A DNA stretch of 11,586 nucleotides from Acidobacteriota bacterium. Lineage in GTDB: Bacteria; Acidobacteriota; Terriglobia; UBA7540. The DNA lies in the NCBI GenBank assembly GCA_021827255.1, contig JAKAWO010000067.1, positions 1-11,586 on the forward strand, given 5' to 3'. Made by a program: the position numbers and the translations under genes. The notes beneath the pieces are model-generated. The model worked only from the letters and a program-made list of their open reading frames with translations. It had not been told where the DNA came from and did no database searches. Of the stretch, positions 1-7,308 are shown in pieces (the stretch's first letter is position 1; each line of letters opens with the position of its first letter).

Positions 1-201
1 CTGCTGGCGGCAGACAATAGCTATTTACGGATAAGCTCTAAGATAGCGGTCGGATTTTGTCCGATGCTCCCCGCTCGCCAAATTTCCAAGGTTATTCGGC
101 ATAAGCGAAAAACATCGTCGTACAGCCGGGCTGCGCGGGCGCCTCGGAGGGCCGGCTTCGCAATGGGGGCGCAAATTCTCCGTCGGCGTCCTGACGTGAG
201 G

Positions 202-207
202 TATGAT
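202..207 (+). promoter_or_regulatory. possible -10 box for the M20 dipeptidase gene
   Basis: TATGAT lies 20 bases before the start codon and matches the sigma70 -10 consensus at five of six positions. No convincing -35 hexamer is seen 16-18 bases upstream (the sequence there is close to TCCGTC), so this is a weak candidate. A transcript starting about seven bases downstream would have a leader of only about 14 bases, just enough to hold the Shine-Dalgarno site. Confidence 0.3.
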
Positions 208-214
208 CTTGGCT

Positions 215-221
215 GAGGAGG
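215..221 (+). promoter_or_regulatory. strong Shine-Dalgarno site of the M20 dipeptidase
   Basis: GAGGAGG sits six bases before the ATG at 228. This near-consensus site fixes the start codon, and no other start codon in the area is so well placed. Confidence 0.8.
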
Positions 222-227
222 CGAGAG

Positions 228-1601
228 ATGACAATTTTGGAGTATTACCGGGCCAATCGGGAGAGATTCCTCGCGGGTCTGACCGACTGGCTCAAGATTC
301 CAAGCATCAGCACGCTTCGCGAACACCAGCCAGACGTCCGGCGCGCCGCCGAATTTGCCGCTCATGAACTTCGCGGCATGGGTCTCGAGCAAGTCGAGCT
401 CATCGAGGGGAAAGCCGGGCAAAACCCGCTCGTTTATGGCGAATGGTTGGAAGCGCCGGGCAAGCCCACCTTGCTCCTTTACGGCCACTACGACGTGCAG
501 CCGCCGGCCCCTCTCGAAGAATGGGTATCACCGCCCTTTGAGCCTTCGGTGCGGGGCGAAGACCTCTTTGCGCGCGGCGCTTCGGATGACAAAGGCCAAA
601 CTTACATTCTCATCAAGGCGGTCGAGGGTTTTCTGCGCGGTGAGGGCCGGCTTCCTATCAACGTCAAATTCCTGATTGAGGGTGAAGAGGAAGTGGGCGG
701 CGCGCATATCGAGGCCTACGTCTCCAGTCGCCCAGCGCGCCTCCAGTGCGACGTTGCCGTCGTCTGCGACACGGAGATGTTTGCGCCTGAACTGCCGACC
801 CTCACCACGGGACTGCGCGGGCTGGTTTATACCGAAATCGAAGCGCGCGGCGCGGCCCAGGACCTTCATTCGGGCCTTTACGGTGGCGCCGCGCCCAATC
901 CCATCCAGGCACTGGCGCACATCCTGGCCGGGCTCAAAGGGCCGGATGGAAAGATTCGCATCCCAGGATTCTACCGCCGCGTCGAGCGTCCGAGCCGAAA
1001 GGAATTGGAAGCCTGGAGGCGGCTGCCGTTCAATGAGAAGACTTTCCTCAAGAGGGAAGTGGGCGCGGCGGCGCTGACGGGAGAAAAGGGGTTCAGCGTG
1101 TTGGAACGGCTCTGGGCGCGGCCAACGCTCGAGGCGCACGGGATTCGCGGCGGTTTTACCGGCGAGGGCGCCAAGACGGTAATTCCCGCCGTGGCCACGG
1201 CCAAGGTCAGCATGCGCCTTGTGCCCGATATGCGGCCGAGCGAAGTTATCCAGCAGTACCGCGCGGCCATCAAGCGGCTCGCGCCTCCAGGCCTCCGCAC
1301 CACGACGCGCATTCTGACGGCGGCGCCTGCTTCACTGGTGAGCACCGACAACCGCTTCATTGAATCCGCGGCGCAAGCATTAGAGCAAGTGTTTGGTCAT
1401 AAGACTGTTTATATACGCGGCGGTGGCTCGATTCCGGTGGTGGGGCTGTTTGGCAAGCACTTGCGCGTTCCAACGCTTCTGATGGGCTTTGGCTTGCCTG
1501 ATGATCGCTTGCACTCGCCCAATGAGAAGTTCCATTTGCCGAACTTCTATCGAGGCATTGAGGCTTTGGGACGATACTTCCAAATGGTGGGCGGGACGTA
1601 A
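228..1601 (+). CDS. M20 family metallopeptidase (dipeptidase, CNDP/PepV-like)
   Basis: A 457-residue cytoplasmic zinc (or manganese) exopeptidase, likely a dipeptidase that finishes peptide breakdown. The complete M20 metal and catalytic set is visible: GHYDV (His87 metal ligand, Asp89), ASDDKG (bridging Asp120), EGEEE (Glu154 general base, Glu155 ligand), CDTE (Asp181), DLHSG (His214) and LHSPNEK (His429 ligand). Residues of about 190-330 form the lid/dimerisation domain inserted in the peptidase domain. Length is normal for the CNDP-like subgroup. There is no signal peptide or membrane segment. The ATG is set by GAGGAGG six bases upstream. The gene is monocistronic in this window, convergent with the esterase gene, and nothing upstream of it is recognisable. 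Substrate is not predictable; members act on dipeptides, carnosine-like peptides or N-acyl amino acids. The family call is secure, the precise activity is inferred. Confidence 0.95.
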   Translation: MTILEYYRANRERFLAGLTDWLKIPSISTLREHQPDVRRAAEFAAHELRGMGLEQVELIEGKAGQNPLVYGEWLEAPGKPTLLLYGHYDVQPPAPLEEWVSPPFEPSVRGEDLFARGASDDKGQTYILIKAVEGFLRGEGRLPINVKFLIEGEEEVGGAHIEAYVSSRPARLQCDVAVVCDTEMFAPELPTLTTGLRGLVYTEIEARGAAQDLHSGLYGGAAPNPIQALAHILAGLKGPDGKIRIPGFYRRVERPSRKELEAWRRLPFNEKTFLKREVGAAALTGEKGFSVLERLWARPTLEAHGIRGGFTGEGAKTVIPAVATAKVSMRLVPDMRPSEVIQQYRAAIKRLAPPGLRTTTRILTAAPASLVSTDNRFIESAAQALEQVFGHKTVYIRGGGSIPVVGLFGKHLRVPTLLMGFGLPDDRLHSPNEKFHLPNFYRGIEALGRYFQMVGGT

Positions 1602-1710
1602 GGGTCATGCCTGGCAAATCGAACTGGAGGGTGAAGGAGACGCGGAAGCGATGTAGGCGGTAAGACTTACACGAAGGGACCGGTTTTTGCGCTGCGGGTT
1701 TTTCCGGGCC

Positions 1711-1741
1711 AAAATCGCGCGACGGCCAAAGCACCGTCGCG
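1711..1741 (-). terminator. probable intrinsic terminator of the CE15 esterase gene
   Basis: CGCGACGG (1718-1725) and CCGTCGCG (1734-1741) form a perfect 8-bp GC-rich stem with an 8-base loop. Read on the minus strand, the stem is followed after three bases by TTTT (1714-1711). That is a rather short U-tract, but it has the right order for an intrinsic terminator. The hairpin lies about 110 bases after the esterase stop codon at 1853. On the plus strand no T-run follows, so it fits the esterase better than the dipeptidase, although the stem could also slow polymerase coming from the other side. Confidence 0.55.
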
Positions 1742-1852
1742 GATACCTGCTGAAACCGCCAGGCTCGCTTTCCGCCTTGCGCCTTTTCCGGATGGGCCGG
1801 AGGGCGGGTCATGGCGTACAGCCCTGGCGACGCCGCCGGCGCGCGATGCTGC

Positions 1853-3283
1853 TTATTGTTTCAGCGGGGGCGGCGCTTTGATGTACTTGGCCGCGAATTT
1901 CATAAAGGCAGGCCAGTTCGGCAGATCGGTATGGCCGCCGTGGTGCTGCCTCCAGCCAATATCTCCCGATAGCAGCGCGACCCCGAGCGGAGGCATGGTT
2001 GCGCTCGGCAGTCCGCGCTTGCCGAGCAAGCGATAGACCGGCCCAGCGGCTACGGCCGCCATATAAGAGCCGCGCGAATCAACCCACCCGCCCTCCACCT
2101 TGGGCGAACCGTAGCTGATAAACACGGGGCGTGGCGCGCACATGGCGATCAGCTCATGGGAATCCACCGGCAGATCGTTGGCGGTGAGGGTAGCGTCGAA
2201 TTTCAGAAAATTGCCGGCCATCCAATGGTATTCGCCCGAGCCGGCGAGATTCCCCATTTGTTCGCCAAAATGCCGGCGATAGAGCGTGGCGCCACCCTTG
2301 CCCGACGATCCAACCAAGGCAATGGCAAAGCGTTGGTCGTAGGCCATCGTCACCAGCGCGGCCTTGCCATACCGCGACAATCCCTCGATGGCAACTTCTT
2401 TGGCGTTGACCGCTGGATCGGTTTTCAGATAATCGAGCGCGCGGCTTGCGCCCCAGGCCCAAGCCCGCAACGCGCCCCATTGTTCCGGACGCCGTGGGCG
2501 GCCATGATTCACCAGACCAATAATGCCGCTGCGCAGCCCAGCGCCGTTATCGGCCTGGTAGCGGGTCGGGATTAAAATGGCGTAGCCCCAGTCCGCGTCG
2601 AGCAATTGCTGTTTCCATCCAGGGCCCTTGGGGGGCGGTGGGAGCTTGACCCCGCGCGCCTTCAACATCGCCAAGAAGGCCTTCAACATCGCGGGGCTAA
2701 AGTTGAAGCCAAAATGAATCAGCACCGGAACCGGGCCGCTGGCGCGCGCCGGAATCGTCAGCGTCAGCGGTATATGGACCGTAATCGCCGGGTCCGTGGA
2801 ATTATCCACATGGCCGATCAAATGCCGGGTAACGATGGGAATGCCGTGGCTTATGCCATGATCCTCGCTGACGACAGTCCACGTCACCTTGGGCACGTTG
2901 CGCGGCACATAGCCATAAACATCGCGGTCGAAATCCTGCACAATCTCCGGGCGCCGCAGCGTCCACCATAGGGTGGGGGTGGTGATGGGAACGCCTGAAT
3001 TCGAGATCAACGGGTCGGGCAAGTTGGGGTAAGGGTTCGCCTTGGCTTCGTCGGTATTATCGGCATTAGGGGCTTTGGGATTCATGCCGTTCGCGCCCGG
3101 CCGCAGCCGCTTCAAATGGAGAATGTCCATCATGTAGCGATGGTCCGCTTGGGTGGCCCTCTGCTGAGCTTTCAGCTTGGCCATCTGGGCCGGGGTGAGG
3201 CGCATGCCGGGAAACTGCGCGGCGGCCAGGCCCCCCGCCGTTAGGACGATGGTGGCAACATAGGCCAGATTTTTTGTTTTCAT
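1853..3283 (-). CDS. exported CE15-type glucuronoyl esterase-like alpha/beta hydrolase
   Basis: The protein is 476 residues from the ATG at 3283. That start has a GGCGGAG Shine-Dalgarno element about eight bases upstream and leads straight into a signal peptide (Met-Lys-Thr-Lys, hydrophobic stretch, probable cleavage after Ala-Ala-Ala near residue 22). A longer reading from 3331 would bury the signal. After a linker rich in Pro, Asn and Lys, the alpha/beta-hydrolase domain carries GLSRYGK (nucleophile Ser303; the family pattern is G-x-S-R-x-G-K), SSGKGGATLYRR, LPVDSHELIA-APRPV, and GDIGW followed by GGHTDLPNW (probable catalytic His451). These match bacterial CE15 enzymes, which cut the ester between 4-O-methyl-glucuronic acid of xylan and lignin alcohols. 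The Glu that follows the nucleophile strand in fungal enzymes is a Ser here; the Asp in GGWVDSRGSY (Asp402) could supply the acid, as an Asp at a similar place does in some bacterial members. No other polysaccharide-degrading gene is adjacent. The family call is good; substrate is inferred. Confidence 0.85.
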   Translation of the reverse strand: MKTKNLAYVATIVLTAGGLAAAQFPGMRLTPAQMAKLKAQQRATQADHRYMMDILHLKRLRPGANGMNPKAPNADNTDEAKANPYPNLPDPLISNSGVPITTPTLWWTLRRPEIVQDFDRDVYGYVPRNVPKVTWTVVSEDHGISHGIPIVTRHLIGHVDNSTDPAITVHIPLTLTIPARASGPVPVLIHFGFNFSPAMLKAFLAMLKARGVKLPPPPKGPGWKQQLLDADWGYAILIPTRYQADNGAGLRSGIIGLVNHGRPRRPEQWGALRAWAWGASRALDYLKTDPAVNAKEVAIEGLSRYGKAALVTMAYDQRFAIALVGSSGKGGATLYRRHFGEQMGNLAGSGEYHWMAGNFLKFDATLTANDLPVDSHELIAMCAPRPVFISYGSPKVEGGWVDSRGSYMAAVAAGPVYRLLGKRGLPSATMPPLGVALLSGDIGWRQHHGGHTDLPNWPAFMKFAAKYIKAPPPLKQ

Positions 3284-3369
3284 GGAAATTTCTCCGCCTT
3301 CAATTTGAAAATTTCGGTTCGAACGTTGCACACCGCACCGGAGAGTTTACATCATTATTCTTGAGGCGC

Positions 3370-3393
3370 GTGACGCCGTGACGCTGTGACGAC
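3370..3393. repeat. three tandem 8-bp repeats, GTGACGCN
   Basis: GTGACGCC, GTGACGCT and GTGACGAC follow one another without spacers, about 90 bases upstream of the esterase start codon. On the minus strand they read as three GTCAC boxes with an 8-bp period. They could be an activator site for the esterase or a chance microrepeat. There is no direct evidence of protein binding. Confidence 0.6.
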
Positions 3394-3400
3394 ACGCGGG

Positions 3401-3425
3401 CGCCAGGCCTAATGGCCTTGTGGCG
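3401..3425 (-). terminator. hairpin between APC permease and esterase genes (possible terminator)
   Basis: AGGCC-TAAT-GGCCT (3405-3418) is a perfect 5-bp stem with a tetraloop. It is extended by CGCC (3401-3404) pairing with GGCG (3422-3425) across a three-base bulge. It lies about 85 bases downstream of the APC permease stop codon (minus strand). No T-run follows on either strand, so Rho-independent termination is doubtful. It may be a transcript-stabilising or attenuating structure. Confidence 0.35.
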
Positions 3426-3509
3426 AGGTATTGCACCCGGCAAGTAGAGCCCGGGGTCAATCACGGAACGATGGACCGCGCTGGGAAGGGCCGCAGGTCG
3501 GGTCCTGGG

Positions 3510-5786
3510 CTACAGGTGAGGGATGCGGCGGGATTTGATTTCCTGAAGGTGCTGACGAAGGCGGGCGAGGAGTTCCTCGCGGTGGCCGCGCGCGACCTCC
3601 AACTGAAGCTCGTTCAGCGCAAAGTGGACGACGTCATGGTGGTGGAGCTCTTCCGGGGCCACGTCGCCACTGAGCTCGAGCCAAAGGCTGTGGAGCAGCT
3701 CAATCTCTTTTTCTGTCAGGTGCGGAGCGTGGGGGCCCAAGTAGGAGACACTTTCCTGGCCGTTGGGTGAAAAGATTTCCAGGGTGAGGTGGGGCCGGGG
3801 GTCGGGCAGGCGCTCCCAGGCGAGACCAGCGATGCGAGCCTCCTCGGCGACCGAGCGGGAGGGGGAAACGCCGAGGACGATGGTGGAGGATTGAAGGCTC
3901 TGGGCGGCGCGAAGGATGCCATCCCACTTGTCGGTGGCGGGAGCGACGGCAAGGTGGATGGTCTTGCCGCGCTTTTCCGCTACGCTGAGGGCGCGGGTGA
4001 AAAGGGTCTGCTCCCTGACGCTGAAGAGCTGGTCCGGCTCGAGGTCGTGCTCGCCCGAGCCGGCGCGCGCCAACATGCGGAGATGGAGCACGACGGCATC
4101 CTGGCGCGCGGTGTCTATGCGGTCAAGCACAGAGCCGAGATGATAGAGAGTGTTGTAATCGCGCACCATCACCAGGATGTTCTCGGGGCGAGCGCCCAGG
4201 GCTTCCGGGGTGAGGTCCTGGCCGGGCTCGAGGTTGAACTGGTCGAGCTCGGGATGGGTCTCGCCGCGCCGCTCGCACACTTTTTCCGAAATCGTGAAGA
4301 CGCCGAAGAGAAAAATTGTGAAAATCACGCCGGAAATGGTGGCCACTTGTTTGGTGAAGAGGTTAATGGTGCAGAGCGCGAAGAGCACCAGCGTGATTAA
4401 ACCGAGGCCGAGAGGGATTTCGAGCTTGCCGATCCGGAAGTTGAAGGGGACGCGGAACTCGCGCGGTCCAGGTTCGGTGAACCGGAGGACAAGGACTGCC
4501 AGCCCCTTCATGGCAAAGCTCCACATCACGCCGAAGGCGTAAGCCTCGCCCAGGATGAAGATGTTCCCGCGGCTCAGAATGATGGTCAGGAGCTGAAGGG
4601 CAACCACCAGATTCAAGATGCGGTACGACGTGCCGTAACGCGGATGGGGCCGGCGAAACCAGTCCGGCAACACGCCATCCTCCGAGACGCGGTTGAGGAC
4701 GCCGTTCGAGCCGACAATGGCGGTGTTGACCGCGCCGGAGAGCATCAGAATGCCGACCACGACTACAAATGCCTGGAAGGCCAGGCGCAGCTCGTAAGGC
4801 CCGACAAAATTCATCGCCAGACCGCTGATGAGGTTGTCAAAGTAGTGCGGACGGATCTTGTTGGGAATAATCATAAAGGCCAAGAAAGAAACACCGGCGG
4901 TGAAGACTACGCTGTAAATGAAAATGACGAATCCCGCCTTTTCCAGATTCTTCAGTTTGGGATGCTCGATCTCCCGATAAACCTGGGCGAGAGTCTCTTC
5001 GCCGCTCATGGCGAGGACTGAATGGCCGAGTCCGATGAAGATGCCGATCAGTCCCACCGTGTACGGCAGCCGCGAGTGCCGCAGCCAGCCGAGGGCGTTA
5101 TGCGAGTAGGTCAAGTTGGGGAGGGTGGGCAACGGCGGCAGGTGGATGCCGCGAACGTAGAGAGTGTAGCCCGCCCAGACGAGCATCATCACGACCATCA
5201 CGGTGGTCACGTACATGATGCGGAGGGCCTTCTCGCTCGATTCCGGGATGCCCTTGACGTTTTCCCACCAGAAATAGAGAGTGACCAGCGCGGCCGCGGC
5301 CGCGGCGGTGGCGTTCATGGGGAGGACGACGCTGGAGTGAATGTAATGCAGCACCTCGTTGAGGAGTCCGACCACGTATAAGCCGGCGGAAACGCCGCTG
5401 ATCGGGCCGGTGAGGACGTAATCGAACATGAGGGCGGAGACGGAGACCTTGGCCAGGGTCGAGCCCATGGCCTCCTTGACCACGCGATAGACGCCGCCAC
5501 GCACAAACATGCTGCAGCTCTCAATGTAGAGAGAGCGGACGGCGTAAGAAAAAAGCATGATGGCCAGGATGAACCAGGGCGCAGCCTTGCCAATGGCCTG
5601 TTCGGCGATCGCCCCAGCATAAAAAGCTGAAGAGCCGAGGTCGTTCAATACAATAGCCGCCGCGCGCCAGAAGGAGATAAACGACAGCATGGCGGTGGTG
5701 GCGACCAGGACGCGCGGCAGACGGCTGCGAGGCGTGGTGTCGGCAGGCGAACTCAAGCGAATGTCTCTCCCCGAGGGGTCCGGCAT
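3510..5786 (-). CDS. APC superfamily amino acid permease with USP-like C-terminal domain
   Basis: This 758-residue inner-membrane transporter probably moves amino acids or related organic cations by coupling to H+/Na+ or by exchange. About 12 hydrophobic segments fill residues 25-500. Typical APC features include the Gly/Ser-rich first helix region and SGEET...REIEHP (261-276) after the sixth helix. Residues 535-670 look like a universal-stress-protein alpha/beta domain: NILVMVRDY strand start, DAVVLHLRML, KTIHLAVAP and TIVLGVSPS strands alternating with helices. The classical ATP-binding G-x2-G-x9-G-S/T string is not seen. The last 80 residues are charged and helical. APC proteins usually have 450-500 residues, so the tail is a real extension, probably regulatory. 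The ATG at 5786 has no good Shine-Dalgarno site; a TTG at 5756 (residue 11) preceded by GGGGAGAG is a credible alternative. It has its own promoter and an untranslated leader of about 77 bases. Substrate unknown. Confidence 0.92.
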   Translation of the reverse strand: MPDPSGRDIRLSSPADTTPRSRLPRVLVATTAMLSFISFWRAAAIVLNDLGSSAFYAGAIAEQAIGKAAPWFILAIMLFSYAVRSLYIESCSMFVRGGVYRVVKEAMGSTLAKVSVSALMFDYVLTGPISGVSAGLYVVGLLNEVLHYIHSSVVLPMNATAAAAAALVTLYFWWENVKGIPESSEKALRIMYVTTVMVVMMLVWAGYTLYVRGIHLPPLPTLPNLTYSHNALGWLRHSRLPYTVGLIGIFIGLGHSVLAMSGEETLAQVYREIEHPKLKNLEKAGFVIFIYSVVFTAGVSFLAFMIIPNKIRPHYFDNLISGLAMNFVGPYELRLAFQAFVVVVGILMLSGAVNTAIVGSNGVLNRVSEDGVLPDWFRRPHPRYGTSYRILNLVVALQLLTIILSRGNIFILGEAYAFGVMWSFAMKGLAVLVLRFTEPGPREFRVPFNFRIGKLEIPLGLGLITLVLFALCTINLFTKQVATISGVIFTIFLFGVFTISEKVCERRGETHPELDQFNLEPGQDLTPEALGARPENILVMVRDYNTLYHLGSVLDRIDTARQDAVVLHLRMLARAGSGEHDLEPDQLFSVREQTLFTRALSVAEKRGKTIHLAVAPATDKWDGILRAAQSLQSSTIVLGVSPSRSVAEEARIAGLAWERLPDPRPHLTLEIFSPNGQESVSYLGPHAPHLTEKEIELLHSLWLELSGDVAPEELHHHDVVHFALNELQLEVARGHREELLARLRQHLQEIKSRRIPHL

Positions 5787-5869
5787 GGGGTGATCGAGCG
5801 GGCCTTTCTCGCCCGTCGGCGGTCAAACAGGGTTCACCAGCGAGAGCGATTTTCGATAACCCGCAGGGT

Positions 5870-5898
5870 ATTATGCGCAGGTTGTCGGAATACGTCAA
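5870..5898 (-). promoter_or_regulatory. sigma70-type promoter of the APC permease gene
   Basis: On the minus strand TTGACG (5898-5893), a 17-base spacer and CATAAT (5875-5870) give five of six matches in each hexamer at the best spacing. The predicted start point is near 5863, giving a leader of about 77 bases. The leader contains a CGGGC/GCCCG hairpin (5799-5815) whose loop holds the only purine-rich stretch (GAGAAAG) before the ATG. Confidence 0.65.
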
Positions 5899-5963
5899 TG
5901 AAGGCGGCGGGGCAGGGCTCAAGGGTGGCTCGCGTGGGATGGGCCAGGAGGTTGAGCGCGCCG

Positions 5964-5987
5964 GGCCACGCCGCGAAACGGTTGGCC
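5964..5987 (-). terminator. hairpin after the FtsX permease gene (possible terminator)
   Basis: GGCCA (5964-5968) pairs with TGGCC (5983-5987), and inside it CCG pairs with CGG around a CGAAA loop. The structure lies about 50 bases after the permease stop codon and before the next promoter, which is the expected place for a terminator. No T-run follows, so intrinsic termination is not demonstrated. Confidence 0.3.
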
Positions 5988-6033
5988 GAAATGGGCGGCT
6001 GGTCGGTTGTTGTCCCGTCCAAGGCCGTGTGGC

Positions 6034-7308
6034 TCATTCGTAGCGCAGTGAGGCCGCCGGCTCAATTCGAGCGGCGCGCATGGCCGGGGCCACGCCAAAG
6101 GACAATCCGACAAGGAGCGAAACCGCCAGCGCCAAGACGATGGAAATCCAGGAGACAGGCATGGGAAATCGAAATAAGAGAGAAACCAGGAGCGGTCCGA
6201 GCGAGCCGAGGAGGACTCCCACGACGCCGCCTGCCAGGCTGATAAACAGCGCTTCGAGGGCGAAGAGGCGCAAAATCTCACTGCGACGGGCGCCCAGCGC
6301 CAGACGCGTGCCGATCTCGCGCGTGCGCTCGCTCACGGAAATCAGCATGATATTCAGAATGCCCACACCGCCTACGACCAAGGCGATGACGGCCAGAAGA
6401 AAGACGACGATCATCAGCCCCACCGAAATCCTTTTTACCACGCCCACGAAATAGCTGAGGTCGTTGACGGAGTAATCTTGAGCCCCGCCATGATCGGCGG
6501 CCAGGATGCGCCGAATCTGCGACGCGGCGCCGGATAATAACCGGGGGGAGACGGCCTGGGCGTAAATCGTGTCGAGAGAAGTGTCGCCGGTAAAGAAGCG
6601 GGCCACCGAAATGGGAATCAGGACGGCGTTCTGGCTGATTTCGGTCTCGATGCCGGGGGTGTGAACGTCGCGGAAAACGCCGACGATGCGGAAATCGAAG
6701 GCTTCGATTTTCAGGTTGCGGCCGACGGCGGGCTGGCGGCCGAAAAGGGTCCGGGCGAGCGATTGCTCGAGCACGCAGACCTTGCGGCGCTCGTCCACAT
6801 CGGCCGGGACGAGACCTCGCCCTTCCGCGAAGGCGAGATTGCGGACGCGCGCGAATTCGCCATCCGTTCCAACCAGGGTGATGGGATAGGTTCTTCCTCC
6901 CTCAAAAATGGAGGTGTAAAGCACTTCAGTGCGCGAAACCACCGCCAAGGCGGTGGCATGTTCTCGAATATCCTTGAAATCCCGCTCATCGAGCTCGCGC
7001 CCGCTGCCTGAGAATCGGCTGCCCGACTGATCCGCAGGACCTGTGTAGGAAACCCAGATGAGATTCGTTCCAAGCGAATTGAGCTGCTGAATGGCGAACT
7101 GGCGGCCCGCTAAACCGACTGAGGTGACGGCGACCACGGCCGCGGAGCCGATAACCAGGCCCAACATCGTCAGGACGCTGCGCGACGGATTGCCCTCCAA
7201 GTCCTCAACCACCTGGCGGATAAGATCAAGCCATCCGATGAGCGGCCACGCCGGGGACCGCCGAGCGGCGGGGGATGAAGCAACGGGTGAAGGAGCGGAG
7301 GCGCTCAT
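6034..7308 (-). CDS. MacB/FtsX-type ABC transporter permease
   Basis: The 424-residue inner-membrane permease resembles the membrane half of MacB. One transmembrane helix (about 45-66) is followed by a large periplasmic MacB core domain (about 67-290), which includes LVGTDGEFARVRN and GRQPAVGRNLKI, both typical of this domain. An FtsX domain with three helices (about 298-322, 350-380, 386-410) then carries the diagnostic VGGVGILNIMLISVSERTREIGTRLALGA stretch (residues 312-340) and ends in the usual APAMRAARIEPAASLRYE-type tail. Family members couple ATP hydrolysis in the cytoplasm to export of lipids, peptides or toxins. No ATPase (LolD/MacB type) and no MacA-like adaptor is encoded in the window, so the partner must lie elsewhere. 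Its ATG overlaps the MBL hydrolase stop codon as ATGA, which implies translational coupling. Family call firm; substrate unknown. Confidence 0.92.
   Translation of the reverse strand: MSASAPSPVASSPAARRSPAWPLIGWLDLIRQVVEDLEGNPSRSVLTMLGLVIGSAAVVAVTSVGLAGRQFAIQQLNSLGTNLIWVSYTGPADQSGSRFSGSGRELDERDFKDIREHATALAVVSRTEVLYTSIFEGGRTYPITLVGTDGEFARVRNLAFAEGRGLVPADVDERRKVCVLEQSLARTLFGRQPAVGRNLKIEAFDFRIVGVFRDVHTPGIETEISQNAVLIPISVARFFTGDTSLDTIYAQAVSPRLLSGAASQIRRILAADHGGAQDYSVNDLSYFVGVVKRISVGLMIVVFLLAVIALVVGGVGILNIMLISVSERTREIGTRLALGARRSEILRLFALEALFISLAGGVVGVLLGSLGPLLVSLLFRFPMPVSWISIVLALAVSLLVGLSFGVAPAMRAARIEPAASLRYE

Noticed and set aside
50..64. Short inverted repeat TCGGA-TTTTG-TCCGA in the first 227 bases
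   Set aside because: The stem is only 5 bp and there is no T-run after it on the plus strand. No gene end is visible near it, so neither terminator nor operator can be supported.
528..1139. Minus-strand frame of 203 codons opposite the M20 dipeptidase
   Set aside because: The plus strand carries every M20 metal ligand in order; the antisense frame has no family features.
3284..3331. N-terminal extension of the esterase to the ATG at 3331
   Set aside because: It would put 16 polar residues before the signal peptide, while the internal ATG at 3283 has a GGCGGAG ribosome site at proper distance and begins a standard signal sequence.
3789..4400. Plus-strand frame of 203 codons opposite the APC permease tail
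   Set aside because: It is Gly/Glu/Ala-rich with no domain or ribosome site, while the minus strand encodes a coherent permease through this interval.
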